This document shows, piece by piece, positions 42,949-51,581 of a stretch of 64,000 bases of DNA. Below the pieces are notes generated by a model, which made no database searches, was not told the DNA's origin, and was given only the letters and a program-made list of their open reading frames with translations. The stretch's first letter is position 1. Every line of letters begins with the position of its first letter. This DNA comes from Natrinema longum (GTDB lineage Archaea; Halobacteriota; Halobacteria; Halobacteriales; Natrialbaceae), in the NCBI RefSeq assembly GCF_017352095.1, contig NZ_CP071463.1:2232001-2296000 (forward strand), in the 5' to 3' direction. The position numbers were made by a program, and so were the translations under genes.

Positions 42949-44238
42949 ATGCGGAGACTCGTGGAGCGGCTCGTCGCGCCGTTTGCCGTGGATCGACGGG
43001 TGCTCGCGCTGGCGGGTGCCCGGATGGCCGACGGGATCGGGAACTCGTTTCTGATCATCGTCATTCCGCTGTACGTGACCAGCGGCGTCGTCGGCGGGAC
43101 GGCGTTCGGTCTCGGGGAGTCGATGATCATCGGGCTTGTTCTCTCGCTGTTTGGCTTCCTCAACAGCAGTTTTCAGCCCGCTACCGGCCGCCTGTCGGAT
43201 CGCATCGGGCGGCGAAAGCCGTTCATTCTGGTCGGCCTCGCCGGGCTCGCGATGACGAACGTGGCCTACGTTTTCGCGGAGACGTACGTCTCGCTGCTGG
43301 TCATCCGCGGGTTACAGGGCGTCAGCGTCGCCTTCATCATCCCGTCGTCGGTGGCCCTGGTCAACGAACTCGCGACGACGGGCGATCGCGGCGGGAACAT
43401 GGGGGTCTACAACACCTTTCGGCTGGTCGGTTTCGGTGCCGGCCCGGCGGTCGCCGGTGCCGTCGTCAGTCGCGGCCCGTACGCGCTTCCCGGCGGGGCG
43501 GTGATCGACGGCTTCGACGCAGCCTTTTATATCGCGACGATCACGGCCACGATCAGCTACGTCATGGTGACGGTCCTCGTCTCCGACCCCGAATCGACGG
43601 CCGCCAACGCCGGCGCGGACCTCTCGATCCCGATCCTCGACCGGTCGGGCACGAACCTGCTCGATCCCGTCTTCACGCTCGGCGTCGCGTCGCTGTTCAT
43701 GGCGACCGCGATCGCGCTGTTCGCGACGATCCAGCCCCAGGTCAACGCCCGCCTCGAGCAGGGATCGACCTGGTTCGGGCTGCAGTTCGCGGCGTTCATC
43801 ATCGCGCAGGTCGCCCTCCAGACGCCGATCGGGCGGGCCTGCGATCGGTACGGCCGACGGCCGTTCATCGTCGTCGGAATGCTGTTGCTGGTGCCGACGA
43901 CGCTCGTACAGGGATTTCTCTTCTCGTCCGTTTTGATGTTCCTCGCCCGGCTGTTCCAGGGCATCGCCGCCGCGATGGTCTTTGCCCCGTCGCTGGCGTT
44001 GGTGGGCGACCTCGCCGGTCCGGGCGAGTCCGGGTCGAAGCTGTCGGTGCTGACGATGGCGTTTGGCTACGGGATCGCCCTCGGGCCGCTTTCCTCGGGC
44101 GCGCTGGTCGGGTACGGCTTCGAAGTTCCATTCGTCTTCGGGACGTCACTCGCAGTGCTCGGGGTGGTTCTCGTGTATACGCAGGTCGAAGAGACGCTCG
44201 AGACGACGGCCTCCGTTCCGGTCGTGGGAAGCGATTGA
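42949..44238 (+). CDS. MFS transporter
   Basis: A 429-residue major facilitator with 12 hydrophobic segments. The loop-2 signature is GRLSDRIGRRKP (about 79-90) and the second-half copy is GRACDRYGRRP. FNSSFQPATGRLSDR-type context places it among drug/sugar efflux-like members, but the substrate is not readable. ATG 42949 is preferred over a TTG two codons earlier. It precedes the epoxide hydrolase gene on the same strand. Confidence 0.9.
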   Translation: MRRLVERLVAPFAVDRRVLALAGARMADGIGNSFLIIVIPLYVTSGVVGGTAFGLGESMIIGLVLSLFGFLNSSFQPATGRLSDRIGRRKPFILVGLAGLAMTNVAYVFAETYVSLLVIRGLQGVSVAFIIPSSVALVNELATTGDRGGNMGVYNTFRLVGFGAGPAVAGAVVSRGPYALPGGAVIDGFDAAFYIATITATISYVMVTVLVSDPESTAANAGADLSIPILDRSGTNLLDPVFTLGVASLFMATAIALFATIQPQVNARLEQGSTWFGLQFAAFIIAQVALQTPIGRACDRYGRRPFIVVGMLLLVPTTLVQGFLFSSVLMFLARLFQGIAAAMVFAPSLALVGDLAGPGESGSKLSVLTMAFGYGIALGPLSSGALVGYGFEVPFVFGTSLAVLGVVLVYTQVEETLETTASVPVVGSD

Positions 44239-44340
44239 GGGGGCGCGTCGCCATACTACTTTGAGGACGGCCCGAGTTGGGGAGTGTATGTGGTCGATCA
44301 CCACTGTACAGACCAATACTCTCGGAGTCGGGGGATCGCC

Positions 44341-45507
44341 ATGACGACACCCCCCGACGACGACTCGATCCGCCCGTTCGAGGTGTCGGTCGATCGAGAC
44401 GAGATCGACGACCTCCGGCGGCGGCTGGAACGGACGCGCTGGCCCGACCAACTCCCCGACTCGGGGTGGGAATACGGGACCGAACGCGAGTCGCTCCGGG
44501 AACTCTGCGAGTACTGGCACGAGGAGTTCGACTGGGCGGCGTTCGAGGATCGGTGCAACGAATTCGAGCAGTACGAGACGACGATCGACGGCCAGCGGGT
44601 CCACTTCTATCACGTTCGCTCGCCCGAGCCGGACGCGACGCCGCTCGTCCTGAGCCACGGCTGGCCGGGTTCGGTCGCGGAGTTCCTCGACGTGCTCGGG
44701 CCGCTCGCGGATCCGGCGGCCCACGGCGGCAACCGGGCGGACGCGTTCCACGTCGTCGCGCCGTCGCTCCCGGGATTTGGCTTTTCCGGCCCCACCAGCG
44801 AGCAGGGGTACGACGTCCCGCGGGTAGCGGACACCGTCGCCGAACTGATGGATCGGCTCGGCTACGACCGATACGTCGCACAGGGTGGCGACTGGGGTGG
44901 GCTGGTCACCGCCTTGCTGGGTGCGAACTATCCCGACCGCGTCGAGGCGATTCACACGAACATGCTCTTCGTGAATCCGTCGTCGCTCGAGGCAGAGGAC
45001 CCGACGGAACTCCTTGACGAGCAAGGGTGGGCCGACTACGAGGCGACCGCGGAGTTCCGCGACGGAGAGACCGCGTATCACGAGATTCAGGCGACCAAAC
45101 CACAGAGTCTTGCGTACGGACTCACCGACTCGCCGGCCGGACTCGCTGGCTGGATCGTCGAGAAGTTCCGGACCTGGAGCGACTGCGACGGCGACCTCGA
45201 CGCTCACTTCGATCGCGACCGGCTGCTCGACAACCTCAGCGTCTACTGGCTCACGGGGACGATCAACTCCTCGATGCGGATCTACTACGAGACGGACGTG
45301 GGAGCGGCGACGCCGGACGCCGTCGACGTGCCGACTGGCCACGCCCGCTATCCGGCGGAAGTGTACAAGACGCCCCGCGCCTGGGCGGAGGCGGTCTACG
45401 ATATCCGTCACTGGTGCGAGATGCCCGAGGGTGGCCACTTCGCGGCGATGGAAGTTCCCGATCTCTTCGTCGACGACCTGCGGTCGTTTCTCGGCGAGTT
45501 CGACTGA
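44341..45507 (+). CDS. Epoxide hydrolase (EHN-type alpha/beta hydrolase)
   Basis: A 388-residue hydrolase. The N-terminal lid domain (PFEVSVDRDEIDDLRRRLERTRWPDQ...GWEYGTERESLRELCEYW) is the epoxide hydrolase N-terminal domain. HGWPGS supplies the oxyanion hole, GGDWGG the nucleophilic Asp, and MPEGGHFAAMEVPDLF the catalytic His. It opens epoxides to diols; the natural substrate is unknown. It begins 102 bases after the MFS gene. Confidence 0.93.
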   Translation: MTTPPDDDSIRPFEVSVDRDEIDDLRRRLERTRWPDQLPDSGWEYGTERESLRELCEYWHEEFDWAAFEDRCNEFEQYETTIDGQRVHFYHVRSPEPDATPLVLSHGWPGSVAEFLDVLGPLADPAAHGGNRADAFHVVAPSLPGFGFSGPTSEQGYDVPRVADTVAELMDRLGYDRYVAQGGDWGGLVTALLGANYPDRVEAIHTNMLFVNPSSLEAEDPTELLDEQGWADYEATAEFRDGETAYHEIQATKPQSLAYGLTDSPAGLAGWIVEKFRTWSDCDGDLDAHFDRDRLLDNLSVYWLTGTINSSMRIYYETDVGAATPDAVDVPTGHARYPAEVYKTPRAWAEAVYDIRHWCEMPEGGHFAAMEVPDLFVDDLRSFLGEFD

Positions 45508-45582
45508 GAGAGGCGAGGCGAGCGCCCTCGAGCCCGCGCCGGGACGCAACGCAAAAGTAGCGGATCCGCATACGGTTCGACG

Positions 45583-46086
45583 ATGACGCTCTCGGAGGAG
45601 GCCCAGGACCGGTTGGCGGACGTGGTGGAGCTACAGCCGACGAAGAATTCCGAACTCCAGGAGCGCTGGGGAATGGACAGCGGCAGCGAGGTCCACCAGT
45701 ACTTAGAGAACGAACTCGGCGACTACTACTTCCGGGACGACAACAGCCTGATCCGCGCGACCGCGGAGGCGGCCGATCTGGTCGACGTCGAACCGGGCAT
45801 CGAGAGCGATCCCGAGTCCGACGGCGTCCCCTCCAAGATCCGCGTGCCCGAACTACAGGCCCGGATCGTCGCGGTACTGGCGGGTCCCGAGGAGCGATCC
45901 GAGAGCGTCGTCTCGGTGCTCCACAAGCTCCGAGACGAGTACGACGTCGATCCCGAGGCCGAGGCCGTCCGTTCGGGCCTCCAGAGCCTGCGCCGGAAGG
46001 GCGTCGTCGAGGTCGAGTACCGCACCGTCCCCACGTTTCGGCTGGTGGTCGAGCGCGACGACCTCGAGGTCGCCGTCTCCGATTGA
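45583..46086 (+). CDS. DUF5797 family winged-helix protein
   Basis: A 167-residue acidic protein with two winged-helix-like parts. The first reads ADVVELQPTKNSELQERWGMDSGSEVHQYLENELGDYYFRDD. The second is about 85-160 and ends RRKGVVEVEYRTVPTFRLV. It matches the haloarchaeal DUF5797 family, which probably binds DNA. Convergent with the DUF5787 gene, 18 bases apart. Confidence 0.85.
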   Translation: MTLSEEAQDRLADVVELQPTKNSELQERWGMDSGSEVHQYLENELGDYYFRDDNSLIRATAEAADLVDVEPGIESDPESDGVPSKIRVPELQARIVAVLAGPEERSESVVSVLHKLRDEYDVDPEAEAVRSGLQSLRRKGVVEVEYRTVPTFRLVVERDDLEVAVSD

Positions 46087-46104
46087 CGCCTCGGTCGGGA
46101 CGCG

Positions 46105-47184
46105 TTATACCCCCGGTCGCCGTCGCCGCCGGCGTTCCGCGAGGAGTTGCTGGACCCGTTTTCCGGGCCCGCCCTCGATCGGCCAGCCGCGGGTACGCCA
46201 GACCGGCGGCTCGGGTTCGAACTCGTCACAGGTGCCGGAACACTCGGCGGCCGTCTGGGAGCAGCCCTTGGCGGCGCAGTGGGGGCGCGCCTGCACACCG
46301 TCTCGAGCGCACAACTCGAAGTATCGGCAGTCGGGACGCATCGTGTCGACGAACGACCGCCAGCCGCGTTCGTAGGCCCGTTCGGCGATCGCGAGCCGTT
46401 TCGCGGCTTTCCAATCGGGATCGACGTACTCGAACCGGGCGGCAGAGTCGTCCCGCTCCCCGCCGTCGGGACGGTCGAGGATTCGACTCCCCGGCTCGTC
46501 GATCGCGAGCGATCGGGGGTGCCACTCGACCTCGGCGGTCAGGTCGTCGGGCTCGAGTGTGAGGATCCCTGCCTCGACCGGCAGGTCCTCGAAGAGCGCG
46601 GGTTCGACGCGCTCGTCCGTTTGTCGGGTTGCAACCCAGACTTCGTCGGCCAGCCCGACGGCGACGTCGTACTCGAGTTGCGAGCCGAGCGCGCGGGCGG
46701 CGCTGGCGTCCAAGTCCGGCTTGTTCTCGATGGCGACGACCCGCTCGAGCCAGTCGGGATAGGTCCACTCCCGCCGGATCTCGATCCGATTGCCCCGCTT
46801 TCTGGTCTCGAGGATCCCCCGGTCGTCGGCGCGGTGGATCGCCTCGCGGACGTATCGCCAGGGGTAGCCTGGCTGTGGCAGGGCATCGCGGTAGTAGGTC
46901 CACTCCCCGGGAGCGTTGCCGACGACGTGGCGGAGATCGCTGTCGAGTCGTTCGAGGCCGAAGTTCGCTCGCTGGCGGAGGCCGTCGCGGTTGCATTCGA
47001 GGACGATCGTGTCCCAGCGACGGCGTTTCGTCCCGAGTTGGCGAGCGACGATGACCACGGTGTCGTCGCCGACGGAGTCGTTCCCGGGCGGCCACTCGAG
47101 TTCGGCCCACCGGCAGGTCCGCAACTCGAACGCGAATTCGCTCTCGGGGTCTCGAGTCACTGTTCTTCGTAGGGTCAGGGCCAC
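46105..47184 (-). CDS. DUF5787 family protein
   Basis: A 359-residue protein from a GTG start. EFAFELRTCRWAEL, VVIVARQLGTKRRRWDTIVLECN, YPDWLERVVAIENKPDLDASAARALGSQLEYDVAVGLADEVWVAT and a Cys cluster (CRYFELCARDG...CAAKGCSQTAAECSGTC) are recognisable. The ENKPDL...ADEVWVAT segment suggests a restriction-endonuclease-like fold, and the Cys cluster a metal site. Function unknown. GTG 47184 was chosen because upstream sequence loses coding character. Confidence 0.78.
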   Translation of the reverse strand: MALTLRRTVTRDPESEFAFELRTCRWAELEWPPGNDSVGDDTVVIVARQLGTKRRRWDTIVLECNRDGLRQRANFGLERLDSDLRHVVGNAPGEWTYYRDALPQPGYPWRYVREAIHRADDRGILETRKRGNRIEIRREWTYPDWLERVVAIENKPDLDASAARALGSQLEYDVAVGLADEVWVATRQTDERVEPALFEDLPVEAGILTLEPDDLTAEVEWHPRSLAIDEPGSRILDRPDGGERDDSAARFEYVDPDWKAAKRLAIAERAYERGWRSFVDTMRPDCRYFELCARDGVQARPHCAAKGCSQTAAECSGTCDEFEPEPPVWRTRGWPIEGGPGKRVQQLLAERRRRRRPGV

Positions 47185-47471
47185 TATGTGTGCTCCGGTG
47201 CGTTCGTCCGTTTCCGACCCGGCCACGGCGGAACGCAGAATCGGGCTAGAACGACAGTGACCGATTTCGGTGGTTTTCGCTCCGATTTCAGACAGATGTC
47301 GGCGCTGTGGCTGACTGCGAGTCTCGGTCGCGCTGACCGCCGCGGGGGCCTTGCCGAACACGCGGAAGATCGCAACGTTCGCGTCGAATCCGACGAACGA
47401 CAGGAGTACTCCGCCGACGGCGGGGACCAGCGGGACCGAATTGACGATCGTTGATCGCTCCGATGGCGTGC

Positions 47472-47906
47472 CTACTCTTCGTCCTCCTCACGTTCGTCGA
47501 GGAACTCGTGGGCTTCCTCGAGGATCTCTCTGGGGCCGTCCTGCGTGACGGTGTTGATCGCCTGTTCGTAATCGCGCCACTGGAGGTCGCGATGTTCGTT
47601 TGACAGTTCCGCGCTCGCCTCGAAGGACTTCGCGACGAAGAGGTGAACGGTTTTGTGGATTGTTTTCCCGTTCGCTTCGAAGACGTAGTCGTAGTCCCTG
47701 CGAAAGCCATCGAGGAGCCGGAACTGTTCGATACCTGCCTCTTCCGTTACTTCGCGGATCGCCGTCTGCTGTAGTTCTTCATCTCCTTCGACACCGCCCT
47801 TGGGAAACTCCCAGTCACCTGGGCGGCTCTTGAGTAGAAGATACTCGCGCCGGCCCCGCGTATCGCGGAAGAGGATCGCGCCTGCGCTCGTAGCTTCGAC
47901 TGCCAT
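47472..47906 (-). CDS. Nudix hydrolase, Ap4A hydrolase-like
   Basis: A 144-residue Nudix enzyme with a full Nudix box, GGVEGDEELQQTAIREVTEEAGI. AGAILFRDTRGRREYLLLKSRPGDWEFPKG and the tyrosine-rich stretch after the box match asymmetric bis(5'-nucleosyl)-tetraphosphatases, which hydrolyse Ap4A to ATP and AMP. The exact substrate is inferred. The 287 bases downstream (47185-47471) hold no convincing gene. Confidence 0.88.
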   Translation of the reverse strand: MAVEATSAGAILFRDTRGRREYLLLKSRPGDWEFPKGGVEGDEELQQTAIREVTEEAGIEQFRLLDGFRRDYDYVFEANGKTIHKTVHLFVAKSFEASAELSNEHRDLQWRDYEQAINTVTQDGPREILEEAHEFLDEREEDEE

Positions 47907-48092
47907 TACGTGGGCTAACAGGTGCGACGTTAAGAGAATATCGGACTGTTCGTCCAGCGTATACTGATTCCTGGCCGGATCCCCGCCGGTCACCGGGCGA
48001 TCGAGCGCCGTCGATGACCGACTGTGGACGCGATCGTCCCGTCTCAGCAGGTTTTTACGCTCCCACCGTGGACGTATGCGACAACACCAGCT

Positions 48093-48428
48093 ATGACCTT
48101 CGTCACCCGTCTCACCCTCCAAAGCGGCGATCGAGCCGCGCTCGATGGCATCGTCGAGGACATCAAAACCAACGCGGAACGAAAGGGGGCAGCGCTGAAA
48201 GGTCCCCACTCCCACCCACCGGAGACGTTCTCGGTTCCACAGCGCTGTCGGCTCCATGCCGACGACGACCGACAGTTTTCCTCGTGGGAGTACACCGTCT
48301 TCACCCGCGAACTCGAGATCCACGGCCACGACAGCCTCGCACGCAACATCGCCGCACAGAGTTTCCCCGACTCGGTCCACATCGAGGCCGAAGTCGAACA
48401 GATCCACGGCGCGGGTCGCGGGAACTGA
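48093..48428 (+). CDS. uS10/mL48 family ribosomal-type protein
   Basis: A 111-residue S10-fold protein. KTNAERKGAALKGPHSHPPETFSVPQ and YTVFTRELEIHGHDSLARNI are the S10 signature regions. It is not the canonical S10 next to EF-1A, but the haloarchaeal paralog. ATG 48093 starts the fold. It may bind RNA; its role is not established. Confidence 0.85.
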   Translation: MTFVTRLTLQSGDRAALDGIVEDIKTNAERKGAALKGPHSHPPETFSVPQRCRLHADDDRQFSSWEYTVFTRELEIHGHDSLARNIAAQSFPDSVHIEAEVEQIHGAGRGN

Positions 48429-48511
48429 ACTGCCGGAGACGGCCCCGCAAGCCGATCGTCTCGAGGAGAGACGGCGACAGGGCTTTTTATCGTTCCCGTC
48501 GAGGACAGGAT

Positions 48512-49792
48512 ATGACCGCAGACGACCTCGTTTCGCTGCGCCGAGACCTTCACCGGAAACCCGAACCCGCCTGGCGGGAGTTCTATACCACCGCACGGAT
48601 CGTCGCGGAACTCGAGTCCCGACTCGGCGACGACCTCGCCGCCCTCCACGTCGGTCCCGACGCCATCGCGGGTGACCAGCGGATGGCCGTCCCCGACGAC
48701 GCGGAACTCACCCACTGGTACGAACGGGCCCGGGAGACGGGCGTCGACGAGGCCGTCCTCGAGCGACTCGAAGGAGGGTACACGGGTGCGGTCGCCGTCC
48801 TCGAGCGCGGCGAGGGACCGACCGTCGGCCTCCGGGTCGACATCGACGCCCTGCCGCGGCCGGAGTCGGACGACCCCGCCCACTGGCCCGTCGCCGAGGG
48901 TTTTCGGTCCGAACACGAGGGTGCGATGCACGCCTGTGGCCACGACGCCCACGCGACCATCGGGATCGGCGTCCTCGAGGCCGTCGCGGACAGTGACTTC
49001 CGGGGCACGCTGAAGGTGTTCTTCCAACCCGCCGAGGAGGTCGTCGGCGGCGGCAAGTCGATGGCGGAAAGCGAGCACATCCGGGATATCGACGCCCTGC
49101 TCGCGGTCCACATCGGCCTCGATCACCCGACCGGTGAGGTCGTGGCCGGCATCGACGGCTTTCTGGCAGTCTCTCATCTCGAGGCCGAGTTCACGGGCGA
49201 GTCGGCCCACGCCGGCGGCCACCCCGAACAGGGACGAAACGCGGTGCAGGCGATGGCGACGGCCGTCCAGAACCTCTATGCCATCCCTCGGCACAACGAC
49301 GGCACGACGCGGGTCAACGCGGGCGTCGTCGAGGGCGGGAGCGCCGCCAACGTCATCCCCGACGAGGCCAGAATCGTCGCCGAAGTCCGTGGCGAGACGA
49401 CCGAACTGATGGAGTACATGAAGCGACGGACCCGACGGGTCCTCCGGAGCGCCGCCGAGATGCACGACTGCGAGGTCGAGATCGAGACCGGGGCCGAGGC
49501 TCCCAGCGCAACCAGCGACGCGGAACTCGTCTCGATCGTGGCCGACGTGGCAGGCGACACCGCAGGGATCGAGCGGGTGCTCGAGCGCGACGAACTCGGC
49601 GGGAGCGAGGACGCGACGTTCCTGATGAAAGAAGTACAGGAAAACGGCGGGACGGCCTGCTACGTCGGGGTCGGGACCGACCACCCCGGCGGCCACCACA
49701 CCGCGACGTTCGACGTTGACGAGGCCAGCATCGGCCACGGGATCGACGTACTCGCGGGAGCAATCGAGCGAATTAGCCGTCGACACACCTGA
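48512..49792 (+). CDS. M20 family amidohydrolase (AbgB/hippurate hydrolase-like)
   Basis: A 426-residue metal-dependent amidohydrolase. LRRDLHRKPEPAWREFYT opens the family. MHACGHDAHATIGIGVLEAV and FQPAEEVVGGGKSM carry the metal and catalytic residues, and AHAGGHPEQGRNAVQAM lies in the dimerisation lid. An insertion near residues 40-90 is characteristic of the p-aminobenzoyl-glutamate hydrolase subgroup. It cleaves N-acyl or aromatic amide bonds; the substrate is unknown. It begins 83 bases after the uS10-like gene. Confidence 0.92.
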   Translation: MTADDLVSLRRDLHRKPEPAWREFYTTARIVAELESRLGDDLAALHVGPDAIAGDQRMAVPDDAELTHWYERARETGVDEAVLERLEGGYTGAVAVLERGEGPTVGLRVDIDALPRPESDDPAHWPVAEGFRSEHEGAMHACGHDAHATIGIGVLEAVADSDFRGTLKVFFQPAEEVVGGGKSMAESEHIRDIDALLAVHIGLDHPTGEVVAGIDGFLAVSHLEAEFTGESAHAGGHPEQGRNAVQAMATAVQNLYAIPRHNDGTTRVNAGVVEGGSAANVIPDEARIVAEVRGETTELMEYMKRRTRRVLRSAAEMHDCEVEIETGAEAPSATSDAELVSIVADVAGDTAGIERVLERDELGGSEDATFLMKEVQENGGTACYVGVGTDHPGGHHTATFDVDEASIGHGIDVLAGAIERISRRHT

Positions 49793-50090
49793 TCGAGACG
49801 TTCTCGACCGATCTCGAGCGGGAGTGGCCGGGAGCGGGCTCCGAGCAACGCGAGGAGTCCGCGACTCTACGGAAGAGCAAACTCTTCCGAACATCGCGGA
49901 AACGAAGGTTCCGCTCAACGGGGAAGGGCAGGCCGTTGCCCAGTAACCGACCGCGAGTGAGCGAAGCGAACGAGCGGGCCGACGACTGACCCGTAATGAA
50001 CGAAGTGAATGGAGGGGAAGGAGGAGTGCTTTTGATCGAAATTTTACCGAGAGCGCGGCTTCGCCGCGTTCGCAGAGTAAAACTTCGTCT

Positions 50091-51491
50091 CTAGTACTTG
50101 GGCTCGGCTCCGGTCGTCTCGTAGACCGTCTCCATCAACTCGTCGCGCCGAGCCTGCCAGCCCGCCAGCCCCTCGGGACTGGTCGGGTAGTTCTCGTAGT
50201 GGGCGAGCAGTTCGTCGGCCCGGCGCTTGGTCTGGTAGAGGTTCCAGATGGTCCCCCAGTGACCGCGGCTCTTGACCAGCGCCTCGAGTTTGAGTTTGAG
50301 CCCGATGTCGGTACTGCCCGAGTACAGCGCCTCGGCGAGCTTGTCGCCGGGCATGGCGGCGAGCAAGCTCATCAGGTCGTCGACGTCGACGGCCGTCGAG
50401 AGGATGTTGTAGACGTCCAGGGCGGCGTAGCGCGCGCCGAAGTGGTCCATCACCTTCTGGTTGTACTCCCAGAGGACGTCTTCGCTGTAGTCGCCGGTCT
50501 CGAGCGCTTCGATGGCCCGCTCGGCGGCGTACTTGCCGCCGTATGCGGCCCCGGCGATGCCGCCGCCGGTGGTGGGGTTGACGTGGCCCGCGGCGTCGCC
50601 GATGGCCATGTAGCCCGGATGAACGGCCGAGTCGTAGGGTCGCCGCGTCGGGAGCGCCGCGCCGAGTTTGTCCTCGACTTCCGCGCCGTCGAACTCGGGG
50701 CGGTTCTCGAGGTCGCGTTTGAGATCGTCGACGAGCTGCATCGGTTCCTCGGTCATCTGGAAGCCCAGGCCGGCGTTGATCTCGGTGTCGGTCCGCGGGA
50801 AGTACCAGAGGTAGCCCGCGGCGCGCTCGGTCGGCTTGAAGACGAGCGCGTCGTCCCACTCGACGGGTTCCTCGACGTGGACGATTTCCCGGTAGGCCGA
50901 ACAGAAGTGGCTGTAGTTGACGTTCGTGTCGAACGTCGAGTCCGAAAAGTCGACGTTGTCCTGCAGGACGGACAGCGAGCCCGCGGCGTCGATGACGATG
51001 TCGGCCTCGTAGGTGAGGGGGTCGCCCGTGCGGATCGCCTCGACGCCCGTAACGCGGCCGTCGTCGGCCTGGACGACGTTTTTGACGACCGTATCGTAAT
51101 GAAAGTCGACGCCGACGTCCTCGGCACCGTCGATGATCCGTCGGCCGTACTCCCAGCGATCGATGACGGCGAGCTCGCCGGGGACCGGGATCTCGAGGAC
51201 GGTATCCTCCTGTGGGATCTCGAAACGGCCGTGGTCGACGCCGGTGTTCGTAAAGGCCGGCTCGAGTTTCGACTTCGGGATCGCCTCGGGGAAGGCGTCG
51301 GCACCCTTCAGGGCGTCACCGCAGGCGATGTGGCCCGCCTCCTCCTCGTCCTTTCGCTCGAGGACGACGACGTCGTACCCCTCCCGGGCGATGGTCGCTG
51401 CGGCGTAGCACCCTGACGTTCCGGCACCGACGACGACGGCGTCCGGCGACCGCGTCGTCGCGCCGGCGGCCGACTGCTCCTGCGTACTCAT
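50091..51491 (-). CDS. Digeranylgeranylglycerophospholipid reductase (GGR)
   Basis: An FAD-dependent reductase that saturates the isoprenoid chains of archaeal membrane lipids. Length 466 residues. The FAD site VVVGAGTSGCYAAATIAREGYDVVVLER is near the start. GDAAGHVNPTTGGGIAGAAYGG is the second flavin motif typical of GGR, and YLWYFPRTDTEINAGLG lies in the substrate part. The C-terminal helices (TKRRADELLAHYENYPTSP) are shared with haloarchaeal orthologs. Upstream on the minus strand is a 90-base gap to the hydrolase gene. Confidence 0.94.
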   Translation of the reverse strand: MSTQEQSAAGATTRSPDAVVVGAGTSGCYAAATIAREGYDVVVLERKDEEEAGHIACGDALKGADAFPEAIPKSKLEPAFTNTGVDHGRFEIPQEDTVLEIPVPGELAVIDRWEYGRRIIDGAEDVGVDFHYDTVVKNVVQADDGRVTGVEAIRTGDPLTYEADIVIDAAGSLSVLQDNVDFSDSTFDTNVNYSHFCSAYREIVHVEEPVEWDDALVFKPTERAAGYLWYFPRTDTEINAGLGFQMTEEPMQLVDDLKRDLENRPEFDGAEVEDKLGAALPTRRPYDSAVHPGYMAIGDAAGHVNPTTGGGIAGAAYGGKYAAERAIEALETGDYSEDVLWEYNQKVMDHFGARYAALDVYNILSTAVDVDDLMSLLAAMPGDKLAEALYSGSTDIGLKLKLEALVKSRGHWGTIWNLYQTKRRADELLAHYENYPTSPEGLAGWQARRDELMETVYETTGAEPKY

Positions 51492-51581
51492 ACCAACACT
51501 CTGGACACCGCGGTAAGAAAACGTTTTATGGTCGATCCGGTCGCGAGACGGGTCGAATCCCGACTCGGGACCCGGCGGTTC

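Noticed and set aside
47185-47471. Hydrophobic minus-strand stretch (NSVPLVPAVGGVLLSFVGFD) before the DUF5787 gene
   Set aside because: No start codon in a good position, no homolog recognised, and coding character fades; treated as non-coding.
48044-49918. Very long minus-strand frame (624 codons) opposite the M20 amidohydrolase
   Set aside because: Antisense shadow of a high-GC gene; the product is arginine/valine/leucine-rich without any domain, while the plus strand has clear catalytic motifs.
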